7,529 bases of DNA from Sediminibacterium sp. (GTDB taxonomy: Bacteria > Bacteroidota > Bacteroidia > Chitinophagales > Chitinophagaceae), in contig JAOASV010000218.1 of the NCBI GenBank assembly GCA_030158535.1, forward strand, positions 1 to 7,529. The letters run 5' to 3'. A program made the translations under genes and the position numbers. The notes beneath the pieces are model-generated. The model ran no database searches. It had not been told where the DNA came from and worked only from the letters and a program-made list of their open reading frames with translations. Below are positions 1 to 6,896 of this stretch, piece after piece (position 1 is the first letter of the stretch; every line of letters begins with the position of its first letter).

Positions 1-525
1 ACGAGATAGTAATGGAGCCGTTAATAAACCCGATCTAGTGGTAGCACCCACCAGTGTAAATGGATTTAAATTGATTTGAACACTGCGCGCGTTAGGACCA
101 GAATCGATCATGATGTCAATTCTAAAATCCTCCATAGCAGCGTATAAATATTCTTCTACAACGGTGCTTAAGCGGTGAATTTCATCAATAAATAAAACGT
201 CGTTAGGGCCTAAGTTGGTAAGTAAGCCAGCTAAATCACCAGGTTTTTCTATAACTGGACCCGATGTTTCTTTAATATTTACGCCAAGTTCATTAGCCAC
301 AATACGGCTCAGGGTTGTTTTACCAAGTCCTGGAGGGCCATGAAATAAAACGTGGTCTAATGCTTCGCCTCTAAGCTTTGCAGCCTTGATAAAAATAACT
401 AGGTTTTCAATGAGTTGAGGTTGCCCCGAAAAATCATTGATTTCGGATGGACGAATGGCGTTTTCAAACTCCTTGTCTGCAGAAGTTAAATTAGAGGCGT
501 CAGTATTTAAATTGGCGTTAGACAT
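1..525 (-). CDS. ruvB: Holliday junction branch migration helicase RuvB (5' part, C-terminus outside window)
   Basis: RuvB is the AAA+ motor that, with RuvA, drives branch migration of Holliday junctions during recombination and repair in the cytoplasm. The visible 175 residues read as one open frame to the window edge. They contain the Walker A motif GPPGLGKT (about 63-70), the Walker B motif with DEIH (114-117), a beta-hairpin region rich in RuvB signatures (EEYLYAAMEDF, about 124-134) that in the family contacts RuvA, and the sensor 1 motif GATTR (160-164). The sensor 2/arginine-finger region and the winged-helix DNA-binding domain lie beyond base 1. The ATG at 523-525 is chosen because it gives a short polar tail of about 22 residues before the conserved RP...DFSGQ segment; no Shine-Dalgarno is evident. 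It starts 29 bp after the leuS stop on the same strand, so co-transcription with leuS is likely. Identification is secure; the gene is cut by the window, not visibly broken. Confidence 0.97.
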   Translation of the reverse strand, partial: MSNANLNTDASNLTSADKEFENAIRPSEINDFSGQPQLIENLVIFIKAAKLRGEALDHVLFHGPPGLGKTTLSRIVANELGVNIKETSGPVIEKPGDLAGLLTNLGPNDVLFIDEIHRLSTVVEEYLYAAMEDFRIDIMIDSGPNARSVQINLNPFTLVGATTRSGLLTAPLLSR

Positions 526-554
526 GTTTCAAATCTAGTTAAAAAAGAGCAGTT

Positions 555-3320
555 CTACACTACCACGTTAATCATGCGACCTTTTACAAAAATGAATTTT
601 TTAACAGGCTTTCCTTCCATCCACTTTTGAATGAGGGTGTCCGCTAATACTATAGCCGTTACTTCTTCTTCAGAAGCGTCGAGTGCTATAGAAATATTGG
701 TACGTACTTTTCCATTGATGCTTACTGGATATTCTTTAGAAGACTCAGTAACGTGCTTTGCATCAAAAACAGGATAGCTCGCATCCAATATAGATCCTTC
801 ATTACCAGTAGCCGTCCATAACTCTGCAGCTACGTGTGGCGCATAAGGCGTTAATAAAACAAGTAGTGGCGATAACACTTCTAATGATTTACATTTAATA
901 TCTGCTAAATCATTTACACAAATCATAAACGCACTCACTGCCGTATTAAAACTAAAGCGCTCTGTATCTTCTTCAATTTTTTTAATAGTACGGTGTAATA
1001 TTTTTAATGCTTCAGGACTAGCTGGTTCAGTGTTGTATACAGCTCCTTTTTCTTCATCAAAAAACATGCGCCATAATTTTTTAATAAAACGGTGTACACC
1101 TTCAATACCCTTGGTATCCCATGGTTTGCTTTGATCCACAGGGCCTAAAAACATTTCATACATTCTAAATGTATCGGCACCATATTTTTCTACTAATATA
1201 TCTGGGTTAACGGTATTGAATTTAGACTTGGACATTTTTTCAACCTCAACACCGCATATGTATTTTCCGTTTTCCAATTCGAAACTTGCATTTGCGTATT
1301 CATTGTTGCGCCATTTTTTAAACGCTTCCATATCTAATTCTACGCCGTCTACCATATTTACATCGACGTGTAATTTGTCAACCTCCGTATCACCCACAAG
1401 TCCAGCAGATACAAATACTTGGGTTCCTTTTTTACGGAAAACAAACCGACTGCTTCCTTGAATCATACCTTGGTTTAAGAGCTTTCTAAACGGCTCGTCA
1501 AATCCAATATGACCAAGATCAAATAAAACTTTAGTCCACATACGGCTATATAGCAAATGCCCTACCGCATGTTCGGTGCCGCCAATATATAAGTCTACCT
1601 GGTTCCAGTAATCACTTACTTTGCGGTCACAAAACACATCCGTATTGTGCGGATCCATATAACGTAGAAAATACCAGCTACTTCCTGCATAACCCGGCAT
1701 GGTATTGGTTTCCAGCTCTTTTTCTACCCATGCTGGAATATTGGCAAGTGGGCCTTCGCCCTCCGGACCCGGACTATAAGAATCTACTTCAGGTAGTAAC
1801 AAAGGAAGTTCCGTTTCATCTAGCGCAACGGCTACCCCATTTTTCCACTGCACTGGAAAAGGCTCACCCCAATACCTTTGTCTACTAAAAGCTGCGTCAC
1901 GCATTTTATAATTCACTTTGCGTTTGCCAATGCCACGTTCTTCTAATTTTGCGAGTGCAATTTCGATGGCATCGCGCATCATAATTCCGTTTAAGAAATC
2001 GCTGTTAAATAGTGGTGCATCTTTTGTTGAATTGGCTTCGTTGCCATTATAGGCATCCCCAATAATATTGGTGATAGGAATATTAAAATGCTGCGCAAAT
2101 TTATGATCACGTTCATCGCCACATGGAACCGCCATAATAGCACCAGTACCATAACCTGCTAATACGTATTCAGAAATCCAAATTGGAATTTGTTTACCAT
2201 TAAATGGATTCACTGCAAAGGCACCCGTAAAGCAACCCGATATTTTTTTCTCTGCTTGACGCTCTCTATCGCTTCTGCTTTTTACATACGCAATATAATT
2301 GTCAACTGCAATTTGTTGTTCTTTGGTAGTAACACTTGCAATGATTTCATGCTCTGGCGCTACCACCATAAAGTCGACACCAAAAATAGTATCAGGTCTT
2401 GTGGTATACACGGTTAATGTAGCATCTGTATCGAGTGCCGCAGAAGCAATTTTAAAATCAATTTCGGCGCCATAAGATTTACCAATCCAGTTGGTTTGCA
2501 TTTCTTTCATAGCCTCACTAAACTCAATGGTATCAAGGCCTGACAGGAGCCTGTCTGCATAATCCGTAATACGCAAATACCACTGTCTTAACTTCTTTTT
2601 TACCACCGGATGTCCGCCTCTTTCACTCACCCCATTCACTACTTCGTCATTTGCTAAAACAGTACCAAGTGCTTCGCACCAGTTAACTTCACCATGACCA
2701 CAAAAAGCAAGACGGTACTGCATTAAAATTTGTTGTTGCTCCTGACTCGAATATGCCTGCCACTCAGCTGCCGTAAATTGAATGCTCGCATCTGAAGGAC
2801 ATTCATGTTCCGCGTTGCCATTTTTTTCAAACGCGTTGATCAAATGTAAAATGGGCTCTGCCTTAGTTTTTTGTTTGTTGTAAAAACTATTAAATAATTG
2901 CAAAAAAATCCATTGCGTCCATTTGTAATAGGTAGGATCGCAGGTTCTAATTTCTCTGCTCCAGTCGTAACTAAATCCAATATTATCAAGCTGCGCTCTA
3001 AACGTATCAATGTTTTTATGGGTGCTTACCGCTGGATGTACGCCATGCTCAATCGCATACTGTTCTGCGGGAAGTCCAAAAGCATCATAACCCATCGGGT
3101 GCAGTACATTAAATCCTTTTAATCTTTTATATCTGCTAAAAATATCGGAGGCAATATACCCCAACGGATGACCCACATGCAGGCCAGCACCACTTGGGTA
3201 AGGGAACATATCAAGCACGTAATACTTGGGTTTTGAAGACTCGTTACTCACTTTATAGGCATCCGACGCTTTCCAAGCAGCCTGCCATTTTTTCTCGATT
3301 GCACTAAAATTATATTCCAT
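555..3320 (-). CDS. leuS: Leucyl-tRNA synthetase (class I, bacterial LeuS type)
   Basis: This cytoplasmic enzyme charges tRNA-Leu with leucine using ATP and hydrolyses mischarged tRNA in its editing domain. The 921-residue product is longer than the roughly 860 of E. coli LeuRS. In order: N-terminal Rossmann half with the HIGH-type motif HVGH (48-51) inside FPYPSGAGLHVGHPLGY; the zinc-site/CP1 region at about 140-260; the CP1 editing domain with the threonine-rich peptide TTRPDT (306-311) and the GTGAIMAVP...DERD block (391-405), where D405 matches the universally conserved editing aspartate; the catalytic core RQRYWGEPFP (480-489); a leucine-specific insertion just ahead of the KMSKS loop (695-699); the anticodon-binding helical bundle; and a short C-terminal domain. 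The extra length lies mainly at about 145-210 and 625-690. Only one cysteine (C215, VNWCEALG) remains where zinc-binding LeuRS have a cysteine pair. The start at 3320 gives the typical MEYNF..IEKKWQ opening. A candidate promoter is at 3404-3411. Confidence 0.98.
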   Translation of the reverse strand: MEYNFSAIEKKWQAAWKASDAYKVSNESSKPKYYVLDMFPYPSGAGLHVGHPLGYIASDIFSRYKRLKGFNVLHPMGYDAFGLPAEQYAIEHGVHPAVSTHKNIDTFRAQLDNIGFSYDWSREIRTCDPTYYKWTQWIFLQLFNSFYNKQKTKAEPILHLINAFEKNGNAEHECPSDASIQFTAAEWQAYSSQEQQQILMQYRLAFCGHGEVNWCEALGTVLANDEVVNGVSERGGHPVVKKKLRQWYLRITDYADRLLSGLDTIEFSEAMKEMQTNWIGKSYGAEIDFKIASAALDTDATLTVYTTRPDTIFGVDFMVVAPEHEIIASVTTKEQQIAVDNYIAYVKSRSDRERQAEKKISGCFTGAFAVNPFNGKQIPIWISEYVLAGYGTGAIMAVPCGDERDHKFAQHFNIPITNIIGDAYNGNEANSTKDAPLFNSDFLNGIMMRDAIEIALAKLEERGIGKRKVNYKMRDAAFSRQRYWGEPFPVQWKNGVAVALDETELPLLLPEVDSYSPGPEGEGPLANIPAWVEKELETNTMPGYAGSSWYFLRYMDPHNTDVFCDRKVSDYWNQVDLYIGGTEHAVGHLLYSRMWTKVLFDLGHIGFDEPFRKLLNQGMIQGSSRFVFRKKGTQVFVSAGLVGDTEVDKLHVDVNMVDGVELDMEAFKKWRNNEYANASFELENGKYICGVEVEKMSKSKFNTVNPDILVEKYGADTFRMYEMFLGPVDQSKPWDTKGIEGVHRFIKKLWRMFFDEEKGAVYNTEPASPEALKILHRTIKKIEEDTERFSFNTAVSAFMICVNDLADIKCKSLEVLSPLLVLLTPYAPHVAAELWTATGNEGSILDASYPVFDAKHVTESSKEYPVSINGKVRTNISIALDASEEEVTAIVLADTLIQKWMEGKPVKKFIFVKGRMINVVV

Positions 3321-3403
3321 GTTTCAAGCCTCTTTGCTAGCCGTATACTTTACAACTATTTTTTACGTTATACTTAAGTGAAAATTGGTTCTATTTTGGA
3401 CTG

Positions 3404-3411
3404 CAAAGGTA
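3404..3411 (-). promoter_or_regulatory. Candidate -7 box of the leuS(-ruvB) promoter, TACCTTTG
   Basis: Read on the minus strand, these bases are TACCTTTG, a full match to the Bacteroidota housekeeping -7 consensus TAnnTTTG, followed by CA as is common in this phylum. It would give a leuS leader of roughly 75 nt. No convincing TTTG -33 element is seen at the usual spacing; the place where it should be is occupied by the oppositely oriented box of the ftsX side. Confidence 0.55.
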
Positions 3412-3430
3412 AGCCTTTAGCCATAAACAC

Positions 3431-3438
3431 TACCTTTG
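3431..3438 (+). promoter_or_regulatory. Candidate -7 box of the ftsX promoter, TACCTTTG
   Basis: A plus-strand TACCTTTG fully matches the Bacteroidota -7 consensus TAnnTTTG and lies about 80 bp before the ftsX ATG, predicting a leader of roughly 70-75 nt. As on the leuS side, no clear TTTG -33 element is present at the normal distance. This box is an exact inverted copy of the one at 3404-3411, separated by 19 bp. Confidence 0.5.
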
Positions 3439-3517
3439 AGCCCAGGCAGAAAAGCAGCGAAAGAACCGGATTTTACAAGAAATTGAATCTAAATAACCCC
3501 AATTTACCTGATTTACT

Positions 3518-4393
3518 ATGACGGATAGTGCTAAAATGTCTTTGAAACGCAGCAAACCCAATTATATCTATAGTATTGTTGGCGTAGCCCTTGTACTACT
3601 TATTATGGGCATCATGGGCTGGTTTTTCTTAAATATCAATGCCGTAGGCAACACTTTTAAGGAAGATATTCGCGTAAGTGCCTACCTCAGAACCCTCAAT
3701 AAAGATACCATTGGTCAAATTCAGGCTTTTATAGCCGAGCGCCCCTACACCAAAACGGTTACTTACGTAAATAAACAATCTGCTCAGGCCATTTGGAACA
3801 AAGAAAATAGTGAAGACTGGGCTAAAATTTTGGACTCTAATCCACTTCCGGAAAGCATTGACTTTTATGCTAAAGCCGAGTATGTGAACCAAGATTCGTT
3901 GAGTAAAATAGCTACTGAACTTATGGCGCGCTATGGCAATCAACTTACCGACCTTCAATACCCAAAAAGCTTGGTAACCAGCCTCAACGAAAGAGCTTCA
4001 AAAATTGGTCTTATATTTTTAGTAGTAGCCATTATTTTATGCTCTATTGTAATTATTAGCATTGACAATACCATCAGACTTGCCATGTTTAGCAACCGCT
4101 TTTTAATTAAAACCATGCAAATGGTGGGTGCTACCCGCGGCTTTATTATTAAGCCATTAACCATCAAAGCTATTATCAATGGACTTATCAGCTCTGGCAT
4201 TGCCATTGCACTGGTATTTACCATCGTGAGCTGGGCAGAAAGTCAGTTTCCGCAACTAAAAGCCATTAGAGACTTTCAACATACCTTACTTTTATATGGT
4301 GGCCTGATTTTAATGGGCGTTGGTATATCTGTATATAGTACACACCGAAGTGTGCTGAAGTATTTGAAAATGAAACTAGACGATCTTTATTAA
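3518..4393 (+). CDS. ftsX: Cell division protein FtsX (ABC-transporter-like permease)
   Basis: FtsX is the inner-membrane partner of the FtsE ATPase; in the family the pair transmits divisome state to periplasmic peptidoglycan hydrolases during septation. The 291-residue product has the standard topology: a cytoplasmic N-terminus, TM1 at about 18-38, a periplasmic domain at about 42-160 containing the conserved NPLPES segment (108-113), then TM2 (163-183), TM3 (211-236) and TM4 (257-274). The cytoplasmic loop holds the family hallmark NTIRLAMFSNRFLIKTMQ followed by MVGATRGFI (184-210). The ATG at 3518 is used; a second in-frame ATG at 3536 (M7) would also leave TM1 intact and cannot be excluded, as no Shine-Dalgarno guides the choice. 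ftsE is not adjacent, unlike in proteobacteria. A candidate promoter lies at 3431-3438, and the DUF3098 gene follows after 46 bp, suggesting one transcript. Confidence 0.95.
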   Translation: MTDSAKMSLKRSKPNYIYSIVGVALVLLIMGIMGWFFLNINAVGNTFKEDIRVSAYLRTLNKDTIGQIQAFIAERPYTKTVTYVNKQSAQAIWNKENSEDWAKILDSNPLPESIDFYAKAEYVNQDSLSKIATELMARYGNQLTDLQYPKSLVTSLNERASKIGLIFLVVAIILCSIVIISIDNTIRLAMFSNRFLIKTMQMVGATRGFIIKPLTIKAIINGLISSGIAIALVFTIVSWAESQFPQLKAIRDFQHTLLLYGGLILMGVGISVYSTHRSVLKYLKMKLDDLY

Positions 4394-4439
4394 CGAACGC
4401 TTCTTATCTTCGATTTAAATACTTTTACAAAAACATATT

Positions 4440-4679
4440 ATGAGTCAACAAAAAAATTCTTTACCTACTTTATTTACAAAATCTAATTACACCTGGATGC
4501 TCATTGGCGGTCTAGTAATTGCTATAGGATTTTATTTACTCAGTGGCGGCAAGAGTACTGACCCTGCTGTGTTTGATACCAAAGAAGTTTACAGCACAAC
4601 TCGCATTACCATTGCACCAATTGTAATTATACTAGGTTTTGTAATTGAGATTTACGCCATCTTTAAAAAAGCAAAATAA
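4440..4679 (+). CDS. DUF3098 family small membrane protein
   Basis: This 79-residue protein has no known function. It has a short polar N-terminus, TM1 at about 17-36 (WMLIGGLVIAIGFYLLSGG), a soluble loop with DPAVFDTKEVYSTTRITIAP (about 41-60), and TM2 at about 55-75, ending in a basic KKAK tail. The tryptophan-led first helix, the GG-x-stop loop and the 'S.TRIT.AP' entry to helix 2 match my recollection of the DUF3098 family, which is found in Bacteroidota between ftsX and uppP, exactly its position here. Two helices and a basic tail suggest an inner-membrane hairpin with both ends cytoplasmic. Location suggests a role in the envelope or at the division site, but that is inference. The stop codon lies inside a stem-loop (4666-4699). 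Confidence 0.88.
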   Translation: MSQQKNSLPTLFTKSNYTWMLIGGLVIAIGFYLLSGGKSTDPAVFDTKEVYSTTRITIAPIVIILGFVIEIYAIFKKAK

Positions 4680-4699
4680 GCAGGGGCTTACCGCTTTTT
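4666..4699 (+). terminator. Possible intrinsic terminator or attenuator spanning the DUF3098 stop codon
   Basis: The sequence folds into two stacked stems. The inner stem TAAGC-AGGG-GCTTA (4677-4690) has 5 bp and a 4-nt loop. The outer stem AAAAAGC (4666-4672) pairs with GCTTTTT (4693-4699) across an asymmetric AAAA/CC internal loop. The A-tract/T-tract arrangement resembles a bidirectional intrinsic terminator, but the T run is only five long, is itself part of the stem and is followed by C. The TAA stop is the first three bases of the inner stem. uppP begins only 16 bp later, so full termination here would separate uppP from ftsX; partial read-through is equally possible. Confidence 0.4.
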
Positions 4700-4715
4700 C
4701 ATCTAATTTATATTC

Positions 4716-5513
4716 ATGCAATTATTTCAAGCAGTTGTTATTGCCATTGTAGAAGGCTTAACAGAATTCTTACCTATTTCTTCTACGGGGCATATGATTA
4801 TTGCAAGCTCCTTACTTGGAATTGCATCTGATCCATTTACCAAACTATTTGAAGTTTGCATACAACTAGGTGCTATTTTATCAGTAGTGGTACTTTATTA
4901 TAAAAAGTTTTTCCCACTCACCAACTGGAAATTCTATATTAAATTATTAGTGGCCGTTACACCGGCACTGGCTATTGGATTTGTTTTATCAGATGCCATT
5001 GATGCGTTATTAGAAAGCCCTAAAACGGTTGCAATAACCTTGCTATTAGGCGGTGTTGCACTCCTATTTGTAGACAATTTATTTAAGGCACCAACAGTCG
5101 AATCAGAAGAAAAAATCACTTTCAAAAAAGGATTGATGATTGGATTTTGGCAATGTCTTGCACTCATACCTGGTATGAGCAGAAGTGCTGCTACCATTAT
5201 TGGTGGTATGCAACAAAAACTAACCCGTAATGTAGCCGCCGAATTCTCTTTCTTTTTAGCCGTTCCAACGATGGCTGCTGCTACCGGATATAAACTCTTA
5301 AAAGCCTATAAAACAACCCCTGATATTCTTTTGAATAAAGAAAACCTGATCCTACTAGGGGTAGGTAATTTAGTTGCTTTTATAGTAGCGCTTTTAGCTA
5401 TTAAGTTTTTTATTGGATTCTTACAAAAGCATGGCTTTAAACTCTTTGGATGGTACCGCATCATTGCTGGTATCACGCTCCTTACTCTTATCTACACCGG
5501 TATCTTAAAATAA
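4716..5513 (+). CDS. uppP: Undecaprenyl-diphosphatase UppP (BacA family)
   Basis: This inner-membrane enzyme dephosphorylates undecaprenyl diphosphate to undecaprenyl phosphate, recycling the lipid carrier used for peptidoglycan and other surface polymers; in the family, overexpression gives bacitracin resistance. The 265-residue product is close to the usual 265-275. The first signature is VEGLTEFLPISSTGHM (12-27), with the catalytic/metal-linked residues E13, E17, S22/S23 and H26 corresponding to E. coli E17, E21, S26/S27 and H30. The second signature, PGMSRS (152-157), contains R156, matching the essential E. coli R174. Hydrophobic segments fill the rest, consistent with the multi-helix, internally duplicated fold. 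The ATG at 4716 places the first signature at the expected distance from the N-terminus. It lies 36 bp after the DUF3098 stop, in the conserved Bacteroidota order. No key residue is missing. Confidence 0.97.
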   Translation: MQLFQAVVIAIVEGLTEFLPISSTGHMIIASSLLGIASDPFTKLFEVCIQLGAILSVVVLYYKKFFPLTNWKFYIKLLVAVTPALAIGFVLSDAIDALLESPKTVAITLLLGGVALLFVDNLFKAPTVESEEKITFKKGLMIGFWQCLALIPGMSRSAATIIGGMQQKLTRNVAAEFSFFLAVPTMAAATGYKLLKAYKTTPDILLNKENLILLGVGNLVAFIVALLAIKFFIGFLQKHGFKLFGWYRIIAGITLLTLIYTGILK

Positions 5514-5517
5514 TTGG

Positions 5518-5548
5518 AGGGCTGCTTTTGTTTTGTACTTGAAGCCCT
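5518..5548 (+). terminator. Weak stem-loop after uppP, possible terminator
   Basis: AGGGCT (5518-5523) can pair with AGCCCT (5543-5548) over a 19-nt loop, followed by the U-rich but interrupted TTATCTTT. The large loop and imperfect T run make it a weak terminator candidate. The same bases overlap a candidate promoter for the next gene. Confidence 0.22.
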
Positions 5549-5556
5549 TATCTTTA
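5527..5556 (+). promoter_or_regulatory. Candidate promoter for the transporter gene (TTTG - 18 nt - TATCTTTA)
   Basis: A TTTG (5527-5530) and TATCTTTA (5549-5556) are spaced by 18 nt and resemble the Bacteroidota -33 TTTG and -7 TAnnTTTG elements, with one mismatch in the last base of the -7 box. Transcription would begin about a dozen bases before the ATG at 5576, a very short leader. AT-rich sequence makes chance matches plausible. Confidence 0.35.
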
Positions 5557-5575
5557 AGAAAATAAAAACGACTGC

Positions 5576-6892
5576 ATGCAAACTGCACCCAAAAAAGTAA
5601 TTAATGGTTGGGCCATGTATGATTGGGCCAATAGCGTATATAACCTAGTTATTACTTCTACCATTTTCCCTGCATATTACGAAGCTGTTACTGGCGATGA
5701 TAACGCAGCAACAACTGTTGATTCAGTAACCTTATTTGGAAGAACATTTGTAAATACAGCTCTTTACAATTACGCCCTTGGTGTTGCATTTGTAATTGTT
5801 GCACTCATGAGTCCCGTACTATCTTCTATTGCCGATTATAAAGGCAATAAAAAAAGTTTCTTGTTTTTCTTTTCTACCATGGGCAGTATAGCTTGTAGCG
5901 CACTTTACTTTTTTGATAGCAGCAATTTACTATATGGCCTCTTATGTATGATTGTAGCTTGTGTAGGCTTTTGGAGTAGCCTTGTGTTTTACAATTCATA
6001 CCTCCCTGAAATTGCCGCTCCTGAAGATCAAGACAGGGTAAGTGCTAGAGGCTTTGTAATGGGTTATATTGGAAGTGTAATTTTACAAATCATTTGTTTT
6101 GTATTTGTGTTAAAGCCAGATCTTTTTGGCATCACAACCGGCAAGGCTTCACAACTATCTTTTTTACTAGTAGGCATTTGGTGGTGGGGCTTTGGACAGT
6201 GGGCATTAAGACGCTTACCCAAAGGAAAGCCTGCTACAAAAAATCATTCAGGCAATATATTTACGGGCGGCTATAAAGAATTACACAAAGTATGGAAACT
6301 ACTTACCCATATGCCCGTGCTTAAAAGATTTTTAGGCGCGTTTTTCTTTTATAATATGGGCGTGCAAACCGTTATGTTAGCGGCTACGCTTTACGGAAAG
6401 AGCGAACTAAACATTCCTACTACTAATTTAATTATTGCCATATTAATTATTCAGTTGGTAGCAATCCCAGGTGCTTATGCCATTGCCAAGCTTTCAAAAA
6501 AAATAGGCAATTTTACCACCCTTATGATTACCGTATCTATTTGGGTGGTGATGTGTATTATGGGCTATCTACTTCCAAGAGATGGTGTCATGCAGTTTTA
6601 TGCGCTTGCTACATGCGTGGGCTTTATAATGGGCGGCATACAATCGCTGAGCAGAAGCACTTATGCTAAACTAATGCCTGATACACCTGACACAACTTCT
6701 TATTTTAGCTTTTATGATGTAACCGAAAAAATTGCCATTGTGATTGGTATGTTTAGTTTTGGTTTTATCAATGAAATAACAGGTTCGCAAAGAAATTCAA
6801 TACTTGTACTGATTGTGTTTTTTGTAATTGGCTTTATGCTTTTAGGTATTGCTGCTAAGGCCAACAAATTACACGCTTCAAAAGCAAACTAG
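5576..6892 (+). CDS. MFS transporter, UMF1 / Atg22-like family
   Basis: This 438-residue, 12-helix inner-membrane protein belongs to the major facilitator superfamily. The family call rests on the N-terminal WAMYDWANSVYNLVI segment (12-26) leading into TM1, the segment SSIADYKGNKKS (83-94) at the MFS motif-A position between TM2 and TM3, the YNSYLPEIAAPEDQDRVSARG stretch (139-159) and the GGIQSLSRSTYAKLMPD stretch (353-369), all typical of the UMF1 group related to yeast vacuolar effluxer Atg22. Approximate helices: 17-37, 62-84, 94-113, 118-140, 158-180, 193-211, 252-275, 286-304, 313-333, 340-358, 380-400 and 407-427, with a basic cytoplasmic loop at 212-250 between the two six-helix halves. 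Bacterial substrates are mostly unknown; by analogy with Atg22, export of amino acids or other small metabolites is possible but unproven. The next gene begins 4 bp after the stop, so the two are very likely co-translated. Confidence 0.93.
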   Translation: MQTAPKKVINGWAMYDWANSVYNLVITSTIFPAYYEAVTGDDNAATTVDSVTLFGRTFVNTALYNYALGVAFVIVALMSPVLSSIADYKGNKKSFLFFFSTMGSIACSALYFFDSSNLLYGLLCMIVACVGFWSSLVFYNSYLPEIAAPEDQDRVSARGFVMGYIGSVILQIICFVFVLKPDLFGITTGKASQLSFLLVGIWWWGFGQWALRRLPKGKPATKNHSGNIFTGGYKELHKVWKLLTHMPVLKRFLGAFFFYNMGVQTVMLAATLYGKSELNIPTTNLIIAILIIQLVAIPGAYAIAKLSKKIGNFTTLMITVSIWVVMCIMGYLLPRDGVMQFYALATCVGFIMGGIQSLSRSTYAKLMPDTPDTTSYFSFYDVTEKIAIVIGMFSFGFINEITGSQRNSILVLIVFFVIGFMLLGIAAKANKLHASKAN

Positions 6893-6896
6893 CTCC

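Larger units (their letters stand above)
3404..3438. repeat. Inverted repeat CAAAGGTA - 19 bp - TACCTTTG in the divergent leuS/ftsX region
   Basis: Two perfect 8-bp arms in opposite orientation flank a 19-bp spacer (3412-3430) in the middle of the 197-bp divergent intergenic region. The simplest reading is two back-to-back -7 elements. A dyad operator for a dimeric regulator is an alternative, and the sequence alone does not decide between them. The rest of the intergenic region shows no ORF, tRNA or recognisable riboswitch. Confidence 0.6.

Noticed and set aside
1216..1461. Plus-strand open frame of 81 codons inside leuS
   Set aside because: It is antisense to the conserved KMSKS and leucine-specific region of leuS, has low-complexity Ser/Thr/Phe-rich composition and no family resemblance.
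2190..3122. Plus-strand open frames at 2190-2417 and 2898-3122
   Set aside because: Both lie antisense within conserved leuS sequence, lack plausible start context and encode no recognisable motif.
3629..4224. Minus-strand open frames at 3629-3958 and 3955-4224
   Set aside because: They are shadows of ftsX, whose frame carries the full family signature and membrane topology.
4405..4412. TATCTTCG as a possible -7 box for the DUF3098 gene
   Set aside because: It has one mismatch to the consensus and no good -33 element, and lies in a 46-bp gap within a probable operon; chance is the simpler explanation.
4934..5197. Minus-strand open frame of 87 codons inside uppP
   Set aside because: It is antisense to the conserved PGMSRS region; the uppP frame explains the conservation.
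6094..6276. Plus-strand 60-codon frame inside the MFS gene
   Set aside because: It overlaps the transporter in another frame and has no membrane or domain pattern of its own.
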